Positions 51,297 through 63,200 of a DNA stretch of 64,000 nucleotides are shown here, one piece after another. Location of the stretch: NCBI RefSeq assembly GCF_009755605.1, contig NZ_WPNZ01000018.1, positions 62,001-126,000 of the forward strand, given 5' to 3'. The position numbers and the translations under genes are program-made. The number at the start of each line of letters is the position of its first letter. Position 1 is the stretch's first letter. The notes below the pieces were generated by a model that made no database searches, had not been told where the DNA came from, and saw only the letters and a list, made by a program, of their open reading frames with translations. This DNA is from Streptomyces typhae (GTDB lineage: Bacteria > Actinomycetota > Actinomycetes > Streptomycetales > Streptomycetaceae).

Positions 51297-54200
51297 GAAG
51301 TCCTCCACTCGTTTTCGAACTCATCGATTTCGTCCTGGCTCAGGGACAGCAGGCCGAGGTCGGACGGGGTGTGCCCGGCGGCGTCCGAGCGGGCGGCGGC
51401 CACCAGGGTGTGCAGGGCGGTGTGCCACCACCGGTCGAGGTCGGCGACCTCGTCGGCGCCCAGGTGCGCCGTGGCGTGCTGCCAGATCACCGAGAGCTCC
51501 GTTCCCGAGGGGCGGCGCAGCGCGGTGACGGTCAGGTCGAGGGGGCACTGGGCGCCGACGGCCGCCGGTTCGCGCCAGACGGCGGCGGACTCCGGCGCGG
51601 GCGTCCACGGCTCGGGTTCCGGTGTGTCGTCGACGTCGAAGCGGCCCAGGTAGTTGAAGCCGACGCGGGGTGCGGGCAGCGCCGCGAGTTCCGCGCCGGA
51701 CACCGGGTCCAGATAGCGGAGTTGTCCGTAGCCGATGCCCTGGTCCGGTACGGACCGCAGGCGTTCCTTGACGGCCTTGAGCACCCGGCCCGCCTGCTGC
51801 GGGTCCTCGGCCGCGGTCCGCGGGTCGGCGCCGTCGAGGTCCGTCCTGACCGGGTGGAGGCTGGTGAACCAGCCGACGGTGCGGGACAGGTCGCCGTGCT
51901 CCAGTACGTCGTCGGCGCGGCCGTGGCCCTCCAGGAGCACGACCGCCGACGTGCGGTCGGGCCGCTGCCGGGTCACGGCGAGAGTCAGGGCGGCGAGCAG
52001 GACGTCCTGCTCCGTGCAGTGGAAGGCGGCGGGCACCTCGGTCAGGACGGCCTCCGTGAGGGCGGCGGGCACCGTGGAGGCGATGTCGCGGACGGGACCG
52101 CCCGGGACGCCTGACGTCTTCGGGGTCCCCTTCTCGGCGGCTCGCGGCTGCGCGGCTCGCGGCTCCGCGGCTCGCGGCTCCGCGGCTCGTGTCTCCGGCG
52201 TGGGCGTCTTCGGGGCGGGCGAGGTGTCCGCTTCCGCTGCGGAGCCGAGGATCTCGCGCCAGTACGGCAGTTCGTGCCGCCGGTCCCCGGCCGCGGCGCT
52301 CAGCGCCCGCGCCCAGGTACGGAACGACACCTCCACCGGCGGCAGGACGCCGTCGGGGTCGGCACACAGCGCGGCCAGGTCGGGCAGCAGGATCCGCCAG
52401 GACACGGCGTCGACGACGAGGTGGTGGGCGACGATCAGCAGCCTGCCGGGCCTGCCGGGGCCGCGGTCGAACCAGACCACGCGCAGCACGGCGCCCCGCC
52501 AGGGGTCCAGCTCGACGACCGCGGCCTCCGACGCCGCGCGGACGGCGCGTTCCAGGTCGGTGGTGCCGCCGCCGGACACCGGCATCCTGCGGACCACGTC
52601 GGCCGGGCGCTCCGCCGGCGTCCGAGGCACCCGCACCGTCCACGCGCCGTCCGTGCGGTGCGTGCGGTCCATGCGGTCCATGCGGTCCGTGCCGGTGACG
52701 CCGTCCGTGCCGATGACGCCGTCCGTGCCGGACTCCAGGCGGGCGGCGAGCACGGCGTGCCGGGCGACCAGCAGGCCCACGGCGGTCCGCAGCCGCTCCA
52801 GGGTGAGGTCCGGTGCGACGGCCACCAGGATCGACTGGTGGAAGGCGCGCGGATCGCCGCCGCGTTCGCGCAGGGCGCGCATCACGGGCGTCGGCGGCAG
52901 TTCGCCGTGGCCCGCGTCGTGGACGGCCGGTACCGCTTCCTCCCTGCGGGCCACCGCGGCGAGCGCCGCCGGGGTGCGCTGCTCGAAGATCTCGCGGGGC
53001 GTGATCACCAGGCCGTGCCGCCGGACCGATCCGACGAGCTGGATCGACGTGATGCTGTCCCCGCCCAAGGCGAAGAAGCTGTCGTGCGGGCCGACGGCGG
53101 GCACCCGCAGCAGCTCGGCCATCCGGTCGGCGACGATCCGCTCGGTCGCGTCCCTGGGCGCGTGCTCCGCGCCTTGGGTGCCGTCCGCGCCCGCGGGGTC
53201 CCCCGCGGGCCGGGGCGCGGGCAGCGCGGAGCGGTCCAGCTTGCCGCCGACCGTCAGCGGGAACGCGTCGAGGACGACCACGGCGGCCGGTACGAGTGCG
53301 GCGGGCAGCAGCCCGGCGGCGTACCGGACCACGTCCTCCGGGTCGAGGGCCGGGTCGAGTTCCGCCCGCGCGCTCGTGACGTAGCCGACGAGGCGTCCCC
53401 CGTCGGCCCCGGGCAGGTCGTCCCGGACCAGGACGGCGGCGTCCCGCACCTCCGGGTGGTGGGCGAGCGCCGCCCGCACCTCCTCGGGCTCGACGCGTAC
53501 GCCGCCGAGCTTCACCTGGTCGTCGGCGCGGCCCACGAACTCCAGCTCGCCGGAGCGGTTCCAGCGGGCCAGGTCGCCGGTGCGGTAGAGGCGGGCGCCC
53601 GCGGGGCCCCAGGGGTCGGCGACGAAGCGCTCGGCGGTGCGGGCGCTCTGCCCGAGGTAGCCGAGGGCGAGTTGGGCGCCGCCGAGGTAGAGCTCCCCGG
53701 TCACTCCCGGGGGTACGGGCCGCAGCAGGTCGTCGAGGACGTACGCGCGGGTGCCCGCGCCCGGGGCGCCCAGCGGCACGAGCGGCTGCTCTCCGGGCAC
53801 GGCTTGCCGGGCGGTGACGTCCACGGCCGCTTCGGTGGGCCCGTACTGGTTGACGACGGCCGCGGGCAGCACCCGGGCGCACTCCGTCACCAGGGCGTCC
53901 GTCAGCGCCTCGCCACCGCTGAACACCCAGCGCAGACCGGTGCAGCGGGCCGCTTCCGGTTCGGCCGCGAACAGGGCGAGCATCGACGGCACGAAGTGCA
54001 CGGCGTCGACCCGGTGGGCGCGGATCAGCCGCGCGACGCGGGCGGGGTCGCGATGGCCGTCGGCTCCGACGACGACCACGGCGGCGCCGGTCAGGAGCGG
54101 CCCGAAGATCTCCCACACCGACACGTCGAAGCCGGGCGACGCCTTCATCAGCATGCGCCGGCCGGGCCCGAGCGGGAAGCGGCGCGCGGTCCAGGCGAGC

Positions 54201-57200
54201 CGGTTGGCGAGCGCGCCGTGCGGGACGACGACGGGCTTGGGGGTGCCGGTGGAGCCGGAGGTGTGCAGGACGTAGGCGGGGCGGTCGGGGGCGGGTACGG
54301 GACCGGGTGCGGGTACGAGACCGGGTGCGGGTACGAGACCGGTTGCGGGTACGGGATCGGGTGCGGGCGTGTCCGGGTGGGCGGCGCGGTCGTGAGGTTC
54401 CGCCCGGCCCGCGTCGGGGGCGGCGTCGGCGTCGAGCAGCAGGACGGGCCAGGGTGCCGCGTCCGGCAGGAGCCGTCCCGTGGCGGTGCAGGCGAGGACC
54501 GCGCGGGGCGGGTTGCGGTCGAGGGCGGCGGTCAGCCAGGGCGCGGGGTGGTCCGGGTCCAGGGGCAGGTAGACCGCGTCGGCGCGGTGCACGGCGTGCG
54601 CGGCGACGACCAGGTCCACCGAGCGCGGCAGGAGCACCGCGACGAGGTCGCCGCCGCGCACTCCCCGCCGCCGCAGCAGGGTGGCCAGGGCGTCGGCCCG
54701 CGCGAGGAGTTCGCCGTAGCTGAGGGTCCGGTCCTCGCCGATGACGGCGGGGGCGTCCGGGGTGCGGGCGGCCTGCGCGGCGAACGCGGCGGGCAGGTCC
54801 GGGGCCTCGACGGGCTCCTCGGCCGCGTTCCACTGGGTGAGGACGCGGTGCCGTTCGGCGGGGTCCAGGAGGTCCTGGCTGCTCAGGGGCGCGTCCGGCG
54901 CGGTGGCGAACGTGGCGAGCACCCGCAGGAAGCGGTCGGCGAGGTCCCGTACCGTCGCGGCGTCGAACAGGCCGGTGCGGTAGGTGATGCCGCCGCTCAG
55001 GGCGCCGTCCGGGCCGGGGTCCTGGACCAGCGTGAAGGTCAGGTCGAACTTGGCGGTGCGCGTGTGCACGGGCACGGGTGCGGTGGCGAGCCCACCGAGG
55101 CGCGGGCCCTCCGGGGTGCGGGTCTGGTGGTTGAGCATCACCTGGAACAGCGGGTGCCGGGCGAGCGACCTCGGCACCTCCAGGACGTCCACGAGCCGCT
55201 CGAAGGGCACGTCGGCGTGGTCGAACGCGGCCAGGTCCACGGCCTTGGCGCGCGCGACGAGTTCGGCGGGCGTCGGGTCGCCGCCGGCGTCGGTGCGCAG
55301 CACTAGCGTGTTCACGAAGAAGCCCACCAGGTCGTGCAGGGCGGCTTCGTCCCGGCCCGCGACGAGCGTGCCCACGGGCAGGTCGGTGCCGCAGCCGATG
55401 CGCCGCAGGAGCGCGGCGAGCGCGGCGTGGGCGACCATGAAGGGCGTGGCACCGGCGCGCCGGGCGAGCCGCGCGATGCCCTCGCGGACCGCGTCGGGCA
55501 CGGCGAACTCGACGACGTCGCCGTCCGTGCCTGTGTCGGCGGTACGGGGGCGGTCCAGCGGCAGCGGCAGCTCCGCGGGGATCCCGGCCAACTGCCGCTG
55601 CCAGTAGGCGATCTGACTCCCGGCCGCCCCCGGCTCCCCGGACTCACCGGGCTCCCCGGCCGCCCCGGGCCCGCCTTCCGGCTCCCCGGGCCCGGCGCCC
55701 AACACCTCGGGCCCGCCTTCCGGCACCTCGGTCCCGGATCCCGACGCCTGGGCCCCGTCTCCCCTCTTTCCGGTCTCCCCGGTCTCCCCGGTCTCCCCGG
55801 CCGGGCCCTCCGGTCCCGCCTCTCCCCCGCCGAGCGTCTCCCGCTGCCACAGCGTGTAGTCGGCGTAGGTGACCGGCAGGGCGTCCCAGCGCGGGGCGGT
55901 GCCCTCGCGGCGGGCGGCGTAGGCGGTGGCTAGGTCCGTCAGCAGGGGCCGCACCGACCATTCGTCGGCGGCGATGTGGTGCAGGAGCAGCAGGAGGACG
56001 TCGTGGCCCTCGCGCTCGCGCAGCAGCGTCGCCCGCAGCGGGATCTCCCGGTCGAGGGCGAAGGGCCGCCGGGCCGCCCGGCCCAGCTCCTCGTCCGCGC
56101 CCGCCGCGCAGCCGTCGAGGACGCGCAGGTCGACGGCCACCTCGGCGGGGGCGAGTACCTGCTGCACGGCACGTCCCTCGCGGTCGGGGAAGACCGTGCG
56201 CAGCGCGGACTGGCGGGCGACGAGGTCGCCGAGCGCGGCGCGCAGCGCGTCCGCGTCGAGACGGCCCGCGACCCGCAGGGCGATGGGCACGTTGTAGGCG
56301 GCGGTGGGCTCGTCGGCCAGCCGGTCGAGGAACCACAGCCGCTGCTGGGCCGGGGACAGGGGCAGTTCGGCGTCCGTGGAGCGCAGGACCGGGCGCAGCG
56401 CGGGCCGGTGCGCGGGGCGCAGCAGCGCCGCGGTGGCCGCGGGGGTGCGGGCGGTGAACAGATCCCGTACGGACAGTTCGGCGTCGAGCGCGGCGCGGGC
56501 CGCGCCGACCAGGCGCATGGCGGAGAGCGAGTGCCCGCCGAGGTCGAAGAAGTCGTCGTGCGGCCCGCACCGGGTGACGCCGAGGGCGTCGGCGAACAGG
56601 CGGCACAGCAACTCCTCGCGCTGGCCCGACGGTGCCGCGGACGCTTCCTCCGCGGGCACGGCGGGGGCGGCGGGGGCGGGGAGCGCCGCGCGGTCGACCT
56701 TGCCGTGGGCGGTGAGGGGGATCTCGTCCACGGTGAGGACCGCGGACGGCACCTGGTAGGCGGGCAGGGTACGGAGCAACTCCTTCCGGATGGCATCCGG
56801 CTGGAGCAGGGCCCCGGTCCCGGGGACCACGTGGGCGAGCAGGCCGGGGCCGCCGGGCAGATCGGCGCGCGCCTGGACGGCTGCGTGCGCGATGCCGGGC
56901 AGGGCCCGCAGGGCGGCCTCGGTCTCGCCGGGCTCGACGCGGTGGCCGCGCAGCTTGATCTGGTCGTCCGCGCGGCCCAGGAAGTCGAGGGAGCCGTCGG
57001 GGCGGAGCCGCACCAGGTCGCCGGTGCGGTACATGCGTGCTCCGGGGCCGCCCCACGGGTCGGCGACGAATCGTTCCGCCGTCAGTCCGGGGCGGCCCAG
57101 GTAGCCGCGGGCCGGTGCGCCGCCGCCGAGGTACAGCTCCCCCGCGGTGCCGCGTGGCACCGGCCGCAGCGCGCCGTCGAGGACCCGCGCGCCGACGCCG

Positions 57201-60200
57201 TCCAGGGGTGTGCCGATGGGCAGGGGGGTGCCGTCGGACGCCGCTCGCGGGTCGACGGGGCCCGCCGTGGCGAAGGTGGTGGTCTCGGTGGGGCCGTAGC
57301 CGTTGACGACGCGCAGGCCGGGTGCGGCGGCGAGGGCCGCGCGGACGGCGGCGGGCGGCACGACGTCGCCGCCCGTCCACACCTCGCGCAGCCCCGCGAA
57401 GGCCTCCGGCGCCTGCTCTGCGAGGAGCGCGAAGAGACCCGCGGTGAACCAGGCCGCGCCGGCCTCCGCGCCGTCGAGGAGTTCGCGCCAGCGCGCGGGG
57501 TCGAGGGCCTCGTCGGGCGCGAGCACGATCTCCCCGCCGCGCAGCAGGGTCACCCACAGCTCGTAGGTGGTGGCGTCGAAGGAGTGCGGCGAGTGCATCA
57601 GGACCGAGCGGTGCGCCGCGCCGTCGTAGCGGCGGTCGGCGGCGAGCGCGAGGACGTCGGCCTGGGTCACGGCGACGCCCTTGGGGACGCCGGTCGAGCC
57701 CGAGGTGTACATGACGTAGGCGAGGTGGTCGGGCCCGACGGCGGCGGGCGGGGCCACGGACTCCGGGGCGGGGGTTCCGAGGGGCCCGGGGTCGGGCCGG
57801 GCCGCGCCGCGGTCGACAGGGGCAAGCGGGGCTGCGGAGTCGACGGGGAGGGCTGGGGCCACGGAGGCCACGGGGCGGACGGGGGCCACGGGAACGACAG
57901 GGACGACGGGGGCGACAGGGACGACAGGGACGACGGGGACGACGGGCAGGCCGTCCAGTGGGGAGCGGGTGTCCGCGTCCCCGACGAGGGCCACCGCTCC
58001 GGCGTCCGCGAGCACGGTCCTGCTGCGGGCGGCGGGCCAGTCCGGGTGCAGCGGCAGGAACGCGGCGCCCGCCCACAGGGTGCCCAGGAGGGCGGTCACC
58101 AGGTCGGTGGAGCGGGGCAGCAGGACGCCGACGACCCGCTCGGGTCCGGCCCCCGCGGCGCGCAGACGGGCGGCCAGGCCGGCTGCGCGTGCGGTGAGTT
58201 CGGCGTACGTGACGGGCGGGCCGCCCGCCAGGGGGCGCAGGGCGACGGCGTCCGGCCGGGCCGCGGCGGTCGCGGCGACGGTGGCGGCGATGCCCGGTCC
58301 TTCGGGGGGCTCGTGGGGCCCGGCGTGGAGCAGGGACGGGTCGCCGACGGTCAGGTCGAGGGCGCCTGCGGGGGTGTCGGGGCGGTGGGCGAGGGCTTCG
58401 AGTGCTCCGGCCAGGAGGTGCAGGACGTGGTCGGCGTCCGCGGTGGGCCAGACGTCGGGGCGGTGCTTGAGCACGAGCCGCAGGCGGCCCTCGCGCAGGG
58501 TCACGGCGAGGGTGAGCGGGTAGTGGCTGGCGTCACGGCCGCCGACGCCGCGGACCTGGAGCCCGGCGGAGCGTTCGCTGTCGGAGAGGGTCTCCTCGTC
58601 GAAGGGGTAGTTCTCGAACACCGTCATCGTGTCGAAGAGCGCGGGCAGCCCTACGGCGCGCTGGATGTCGGCGAGGCCCACGTACTGGTGGTCCAGGAGG
58701 GTCAGTTGGCGTGCGTGCAGGTCGGCGGCGATCGCGCCGATCGAGGTGCCGGGCGCGCAGCGCACCCGGGTGGGCAGGGTGTTGACGAACAGGCCGATCA
58801 TGGCCTCGACGCCGTCGAGTTCGGCGGGGCGGCCGGAGACCGCGCTGCCGAAGACCACGTCGTCGCGGCCCGTGAGGCGGCCGAGCACGAGCCCCCAGCC
58901 GGTCTGCACGAGCGTGTTGAGGGTGGTGCCCGCGGTGCGGGCGGCCTCTTCGAGGGCCGCCGTGCGCCCCTGGTCGACGACGAGTTCGGCCTCGGCGGGC
59001 AGGCCCGGCGGGGTGTCCCGCGCGTCCGGCGCGACCAGGGTCGGTTCGCGCACCCCGTCGAGCGCCCGGCGCCAGGCGTCGCGGGCCGCGTCCTGGTCGC
59101 GCTCGGCCAGCCAGCCGAGGTAGTCGGCGAAGGGGCGCCGGTGCACCGGTGTTCCGCCCGCGTACGCGGTGAACAGGTCGGTGAGCAGCAGGGGCGCCGA
59201 CCAGCCGTCGAGCAGCAGGTGGTGGCTGGTGAGGAGCAGGCGGTGGCGGTCGTCGGCGAGGCGGGCGAGGGTGAGGCGCAGAAGCGGCGGCCTGGTCAGG
59301 TCGAAGCGCCGGGTACGGTCCTGTTCGGCGATGCGCGCCAGGGCCTCGCCGGCGGCGTCCGGGCCACTGCGGGCCGGGGCTTCGCCAACGGCGTCCGGGC
59401 CGCAGTGCGCCGGGGCTTCGCCTACGGCGTCCGGGCCGCTGCGCGCTGGGGCCTCACCGGCGGCGTCCGGGCCACTGCGGGCCGGGGCCTCACCGGCGGC
59501 GTCCGGGCCACTGCGCGCTGGGGCCTCGCCTACGGCATCCGGGCCACTGCGGGCCGGGGCCTCACCGGCGGCGTCCGGGCCGCTGTGCGCCGGGGCTTCG
59601 CCTACGGCGTCCGGCCCGCTGTGCGCCAGGGCGTCAGCAGCCACGTCCAAGCCGCCGCGAGCCACGGCCAAGGCCGCACCGGACACGTCCGACCTGCTGC
59701 TTGCCAAGGCCTCGCCGGCCGTGTCCGATCCGCTGCGAGCAGGGGCGTCAGCAGCCGCGTCCAAGCCGCCGCGTATCGAGGCCTGGCCGACCGCGTCCGA
59801 GCCGCTACGCACCAAGGCGTCACCAGCCACGTCCGCCCCACTACGCACCAAGGCGTCACCAGCCACCTCCGCCCCATTGCGCGCCAGGGTCAAGGCCTCG
59901 CCCGCCGCGCCCGCCCCCTCATATCCCGTTCGGAGATCGTGCTCCCGCCACTCCGGTGCCGTTCCGTCCGCGGTGACGACCTGCGCCAGGGTTCCGTCCG
60001 GGAGTTGGCGGAACGCGGCGCCGAGTGCGGGCCGCAGGGCGACGACGGTCCGTGCCGCGTCCCGCAGGCGCGCCGGGTCCAGGGCACCGGTGATCTCCAG
60101 TTCCAGCTGCACCACGTACACGTCGGGCGCGTCGGGCTCGGCGAGGGCGTGGAAGGCGAGGCCCTGCTGGAGCGGGGACAGCGGCAGGGCGTCGGTGAGG

Positions 60201-63200
60201 CCGGGGTGCAGCCGCTCCAGTGCGGCGAGGTCGTCCGGGGCGGGGGCGAGCAGCGGGAAGTCGCTCGGGGTGTGGCCGGCGAAGCCGGGTTCGGCGTGCC
60301 GGGCGGCGAGTTCGGTCAGGGCGCCGGTGAAGCGTTCCGCGAGGTCCGCGATCCGCTCGTGGCCGACGCGGTCGCGGGCGTACGTCCAGCGGATCGTCAT
60401 CTCCGGGCCGTGCGCGCCGTCGAGGGTGGAGGCGTTGATGTCCAGGACGTGGCCGTCGAGGAGGACGGGCAGGTCGCCGGGGTGCACGGCGTCGGACTCC
60501 GGGGCGGGGCTCCAGTGGCCGTCGGGGGTGTCCGCGCCGAACCGGCCCAGGTAGTTGAAGGCGATCCGGGCGCCGCTGGCCGCCTGGTCGTGCAGGAGCC
60601 CGTATCCGGTGCCGTGGCGGGGCACGGCCCGCAGCCGCTCCTTGACCCGCTTGACGCAGGTGCCGAGGTCACCGGGCCCGGCCCCGATCCGCACCGGGTA
60701 CTGGGTGGTGAACCAGCCGACGGTGCGCGACAGTTCGGCCCCGTCGACGAGTTCCTCGTGCCGCCCGTGCGACTCCACGTCGACGAGCAGGCCGTCCTCG
60801 CCGCCGCCGACCGCGCGGGCCAGCGCGGCGAGCAGGATCTCCTCGTGCCGGGCGTGGAAGGCGGTGGCGACGTCGGTGAGGAGGGTGGCGGTGAGGTCGG
60901 CGGGGAGACGGGTCAGGAACTCGCCCGCGCCGCCGTCCACCGTCGTCGCCGCGCCGTCGGAGACTGCCAGGGGATCGGGCGCGGCGGCGAGCACCGTCCG
61001 CCAGTACGGCCGCTCCTCCTCGTACGCGTCGGCGGTGGCCGCCAGTCGGCGGGACCAGTGGGCGAAGGAGGTCGTGGGGCGGGCCGGGGCGCGGCCCGTG
61101 GTGACGGCTTCGGCGAGGTCGGACAGCAGGACGCGCCAGGACACGCCGTCCACGGCGAGGTGGTGGACGGTGAGCAGCAGCCGTCCGTCGCCGCTGCCGC
61201 GCCGGAACCAGACGGCCCGCAGCATGCGCCCCGCGTCCGGGTCCAGAGCGGCGGCCGCGCGCTCCGACTCCCTGGCGATCAGCTCCCGCAGCCTCGCCGC
61301 GCCGGCGTCGGTGGCGTCAAGGACGGTGAGGGCGGTCAGGGCAGTCGGGGCGGAAGGGGCGGTCGGGGCAGTCGGGGCGGAAGGGGCGGTCGGGGCAGTC
61401 GGGGCGGAAGGGGCCAGGGCAGCGCCCGCGCCGTCCCGTAGGGCGTCGTCGTCCCGTAGGGCGTCGTCCCGTACAGCGGCGCCGTCCCGCACAACGGCGC
61501 CGTCCCGCACAACGGCGCCGTCCCGCACAACGGCGCCGTCCCGCACCGCGGCGCCGTCCCGCACCCCGGCATCGAGCGTCACCGTCCCGTCCGGGGCGGT
61601 GACCGCGCGCGCACGCAGCATCGCGTGCGCGGCGAGCAGCCCGTCGAGGGCGGCGCGCAACCGCTCCTCTTCGAGGTCCGCCGGTACGGAGACCAGGACC
61701 GACTGGTGGAATCCGCGCCAGTGGCCGGGGTGCCGGGCCAGCCACCGCATGAGGGGGGTCAGCGGGGCGGGACCGGACTGTGTGCCGTCGTCGGCGTCCC
61801 GCGGGGCGTCGGCCGGGGTGACGACGGCGGCGAGGGCGGCGGGGGTGCGGTGCTCGAAGACGAGCCGGGCGGTGAGGGCGAGCCCGGCCTGCCGGGCGCG
61901 GGCGACGAGCTGGATGGAGGAGATGCTGTCGCCGCCGAGGGCGAAGAAGGAGTCGTGTCCGCCGACGGAGCCGATCCGCAGCACCTGCGCGAACAGCTCC
62001 GCGATCCGCCCGGCCGTCCCGGTCGGCGGGGCGTCGTCGGCCGTGCCGGACAGCGGCACGGGAAGTGCGGCGCGGTCCACCTTGCCGTGCGGGCTCAGCG
62101 GCAGCGCGGGCAGCTCCACCAGGACGGCGGGCACGAGGTAGTCGGGCAGTTCGCGGGCGAGGTCGGCGCGGAGGGCGTCCGGGTCGATGGCGGCGCCCGG
62201 GGCGGGCACCACGTACCCGGTCAGGAGCTGCTGCCCCGGCCGGTCCGTGCGGACGACCACGACGGCCTGCGCGACGCCCGCACGGGCGGTGAGCGCCGCC
62301 TCGATCTCCCCCGGTTCGACGCGGAAGCCGCGCACCTTGACCTGGCCGTCGGCCCGGCCGAGGTATTCGAGGTCGCCGTCCGGGTTCCGGCGGGCGAGGT
62401 CGCCGGTGCGGTACATGCGGGTGCCCGCGGGACCGTAGGGGTCGGCGAGGAAGCGCTCGGAGGTCAGCCCCGGGCGGCGGTGGTAGCCGCGGGCGAGCCC
62501 GGAGCCCGTGACGTACAGCTCTCCCGGTGTGCCGGGCGGCACCGGCTGGAGAGCCGCGTCCAGGAGGTGGACGCCGGTCTCGGCGACGGGGCGGCCCACG
62601 GGTACGGGGCCTTCGCGCAGCGCGTCGGGGTCGCAGGTCCACAGGGTGGCGTCGACGGTGGTCTCGGTGGGGCCGTAGGAGTTGAACATGCGGGTGCCGT
62701 GCGCCCGTTCGCGGACCAGCTCGGGGGTGCAGGCCTCGCCGGCGACGATCAGCGTGGCGCCCGCGGGCACGGCGTCGCCGGGCAGCGCGGCGAGGACGGC
62801 GGGCGGCACGGTCAGGTGCGTGACGCGGCGTTCGGCGAGGAACGCGGCGAGCGGCGCGCCGAGGCGGCGTTCGGCGGGCACGATCTCCAGGGCGGCGCCG
62901 GAGAGCAGCGCCATGACGATCTCCCACACCGAGGTGTCGAAGCTGAGCGAGGCGAACTGCAGGACCCGGGAGCCGGGTCCGGTGCCGAACGCGTCGGTCA
63001 CCGTGCGCGCGAGGGCGGGCAGACCGCCGTGGGTGACGACGACGCCCTTGGGGCGACCCGTGGAACCCGAGGTGTAGATGACGTACGCGGCGGCGTCGGG
63101 CCGCAGCTCGCGCCAGACCCCGGGGTCCTTGCCGGGTTCCGCGGCCGTGGCGGCGTCCGGGGTCAGGAGCGGCAGGCCCTTCAGGCCGGGGTGGTCGGTC

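Larger units (their letters stand above)
51330..56380 (-). other. NRPS module 3: C(L-type)-A-T-E with deviating A motifs
   Basis: C has HHIAADEWS. The A pocket reads D-V-W-H-F-G-Q-V-D-(K), partly serine-like. Core A3 is TSGSTGTPKP (Gly to Pro) and core A8 is VKLGGVRVEP (Arg to Gly), so activity is uncertain. T has GGDSITSIQL and E has HHLVVDAVSW. Expected a D residue, perhaps Ser-like. Confidence 0.7.
56420..60210 (-). other. NRPS module 2: C(D-type)-A(Val-like)-T with giant C-domain insertion
   Basis: C has HHLLLDGWS. The A pocket D-A-Y-F-W-G-G-T-F-(K) is close to valine codes. T has GGHSLSAMRL with no E. The C domain is interrupted between EWREHDL and RFDLTRPPLL by about 190 residues of 12-residue repeats. 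The A domain has a Val/Pro repeat loop before YTSGSTGVPKG. Confidence 0.8.

Noticed and set aside
59338..59890. CRISPR-like regular repeats
   Set aside because: The 36 bp units are contiguous with no unique spacers and remain in the NRPS reading frame, so this is a coding minisatellite.
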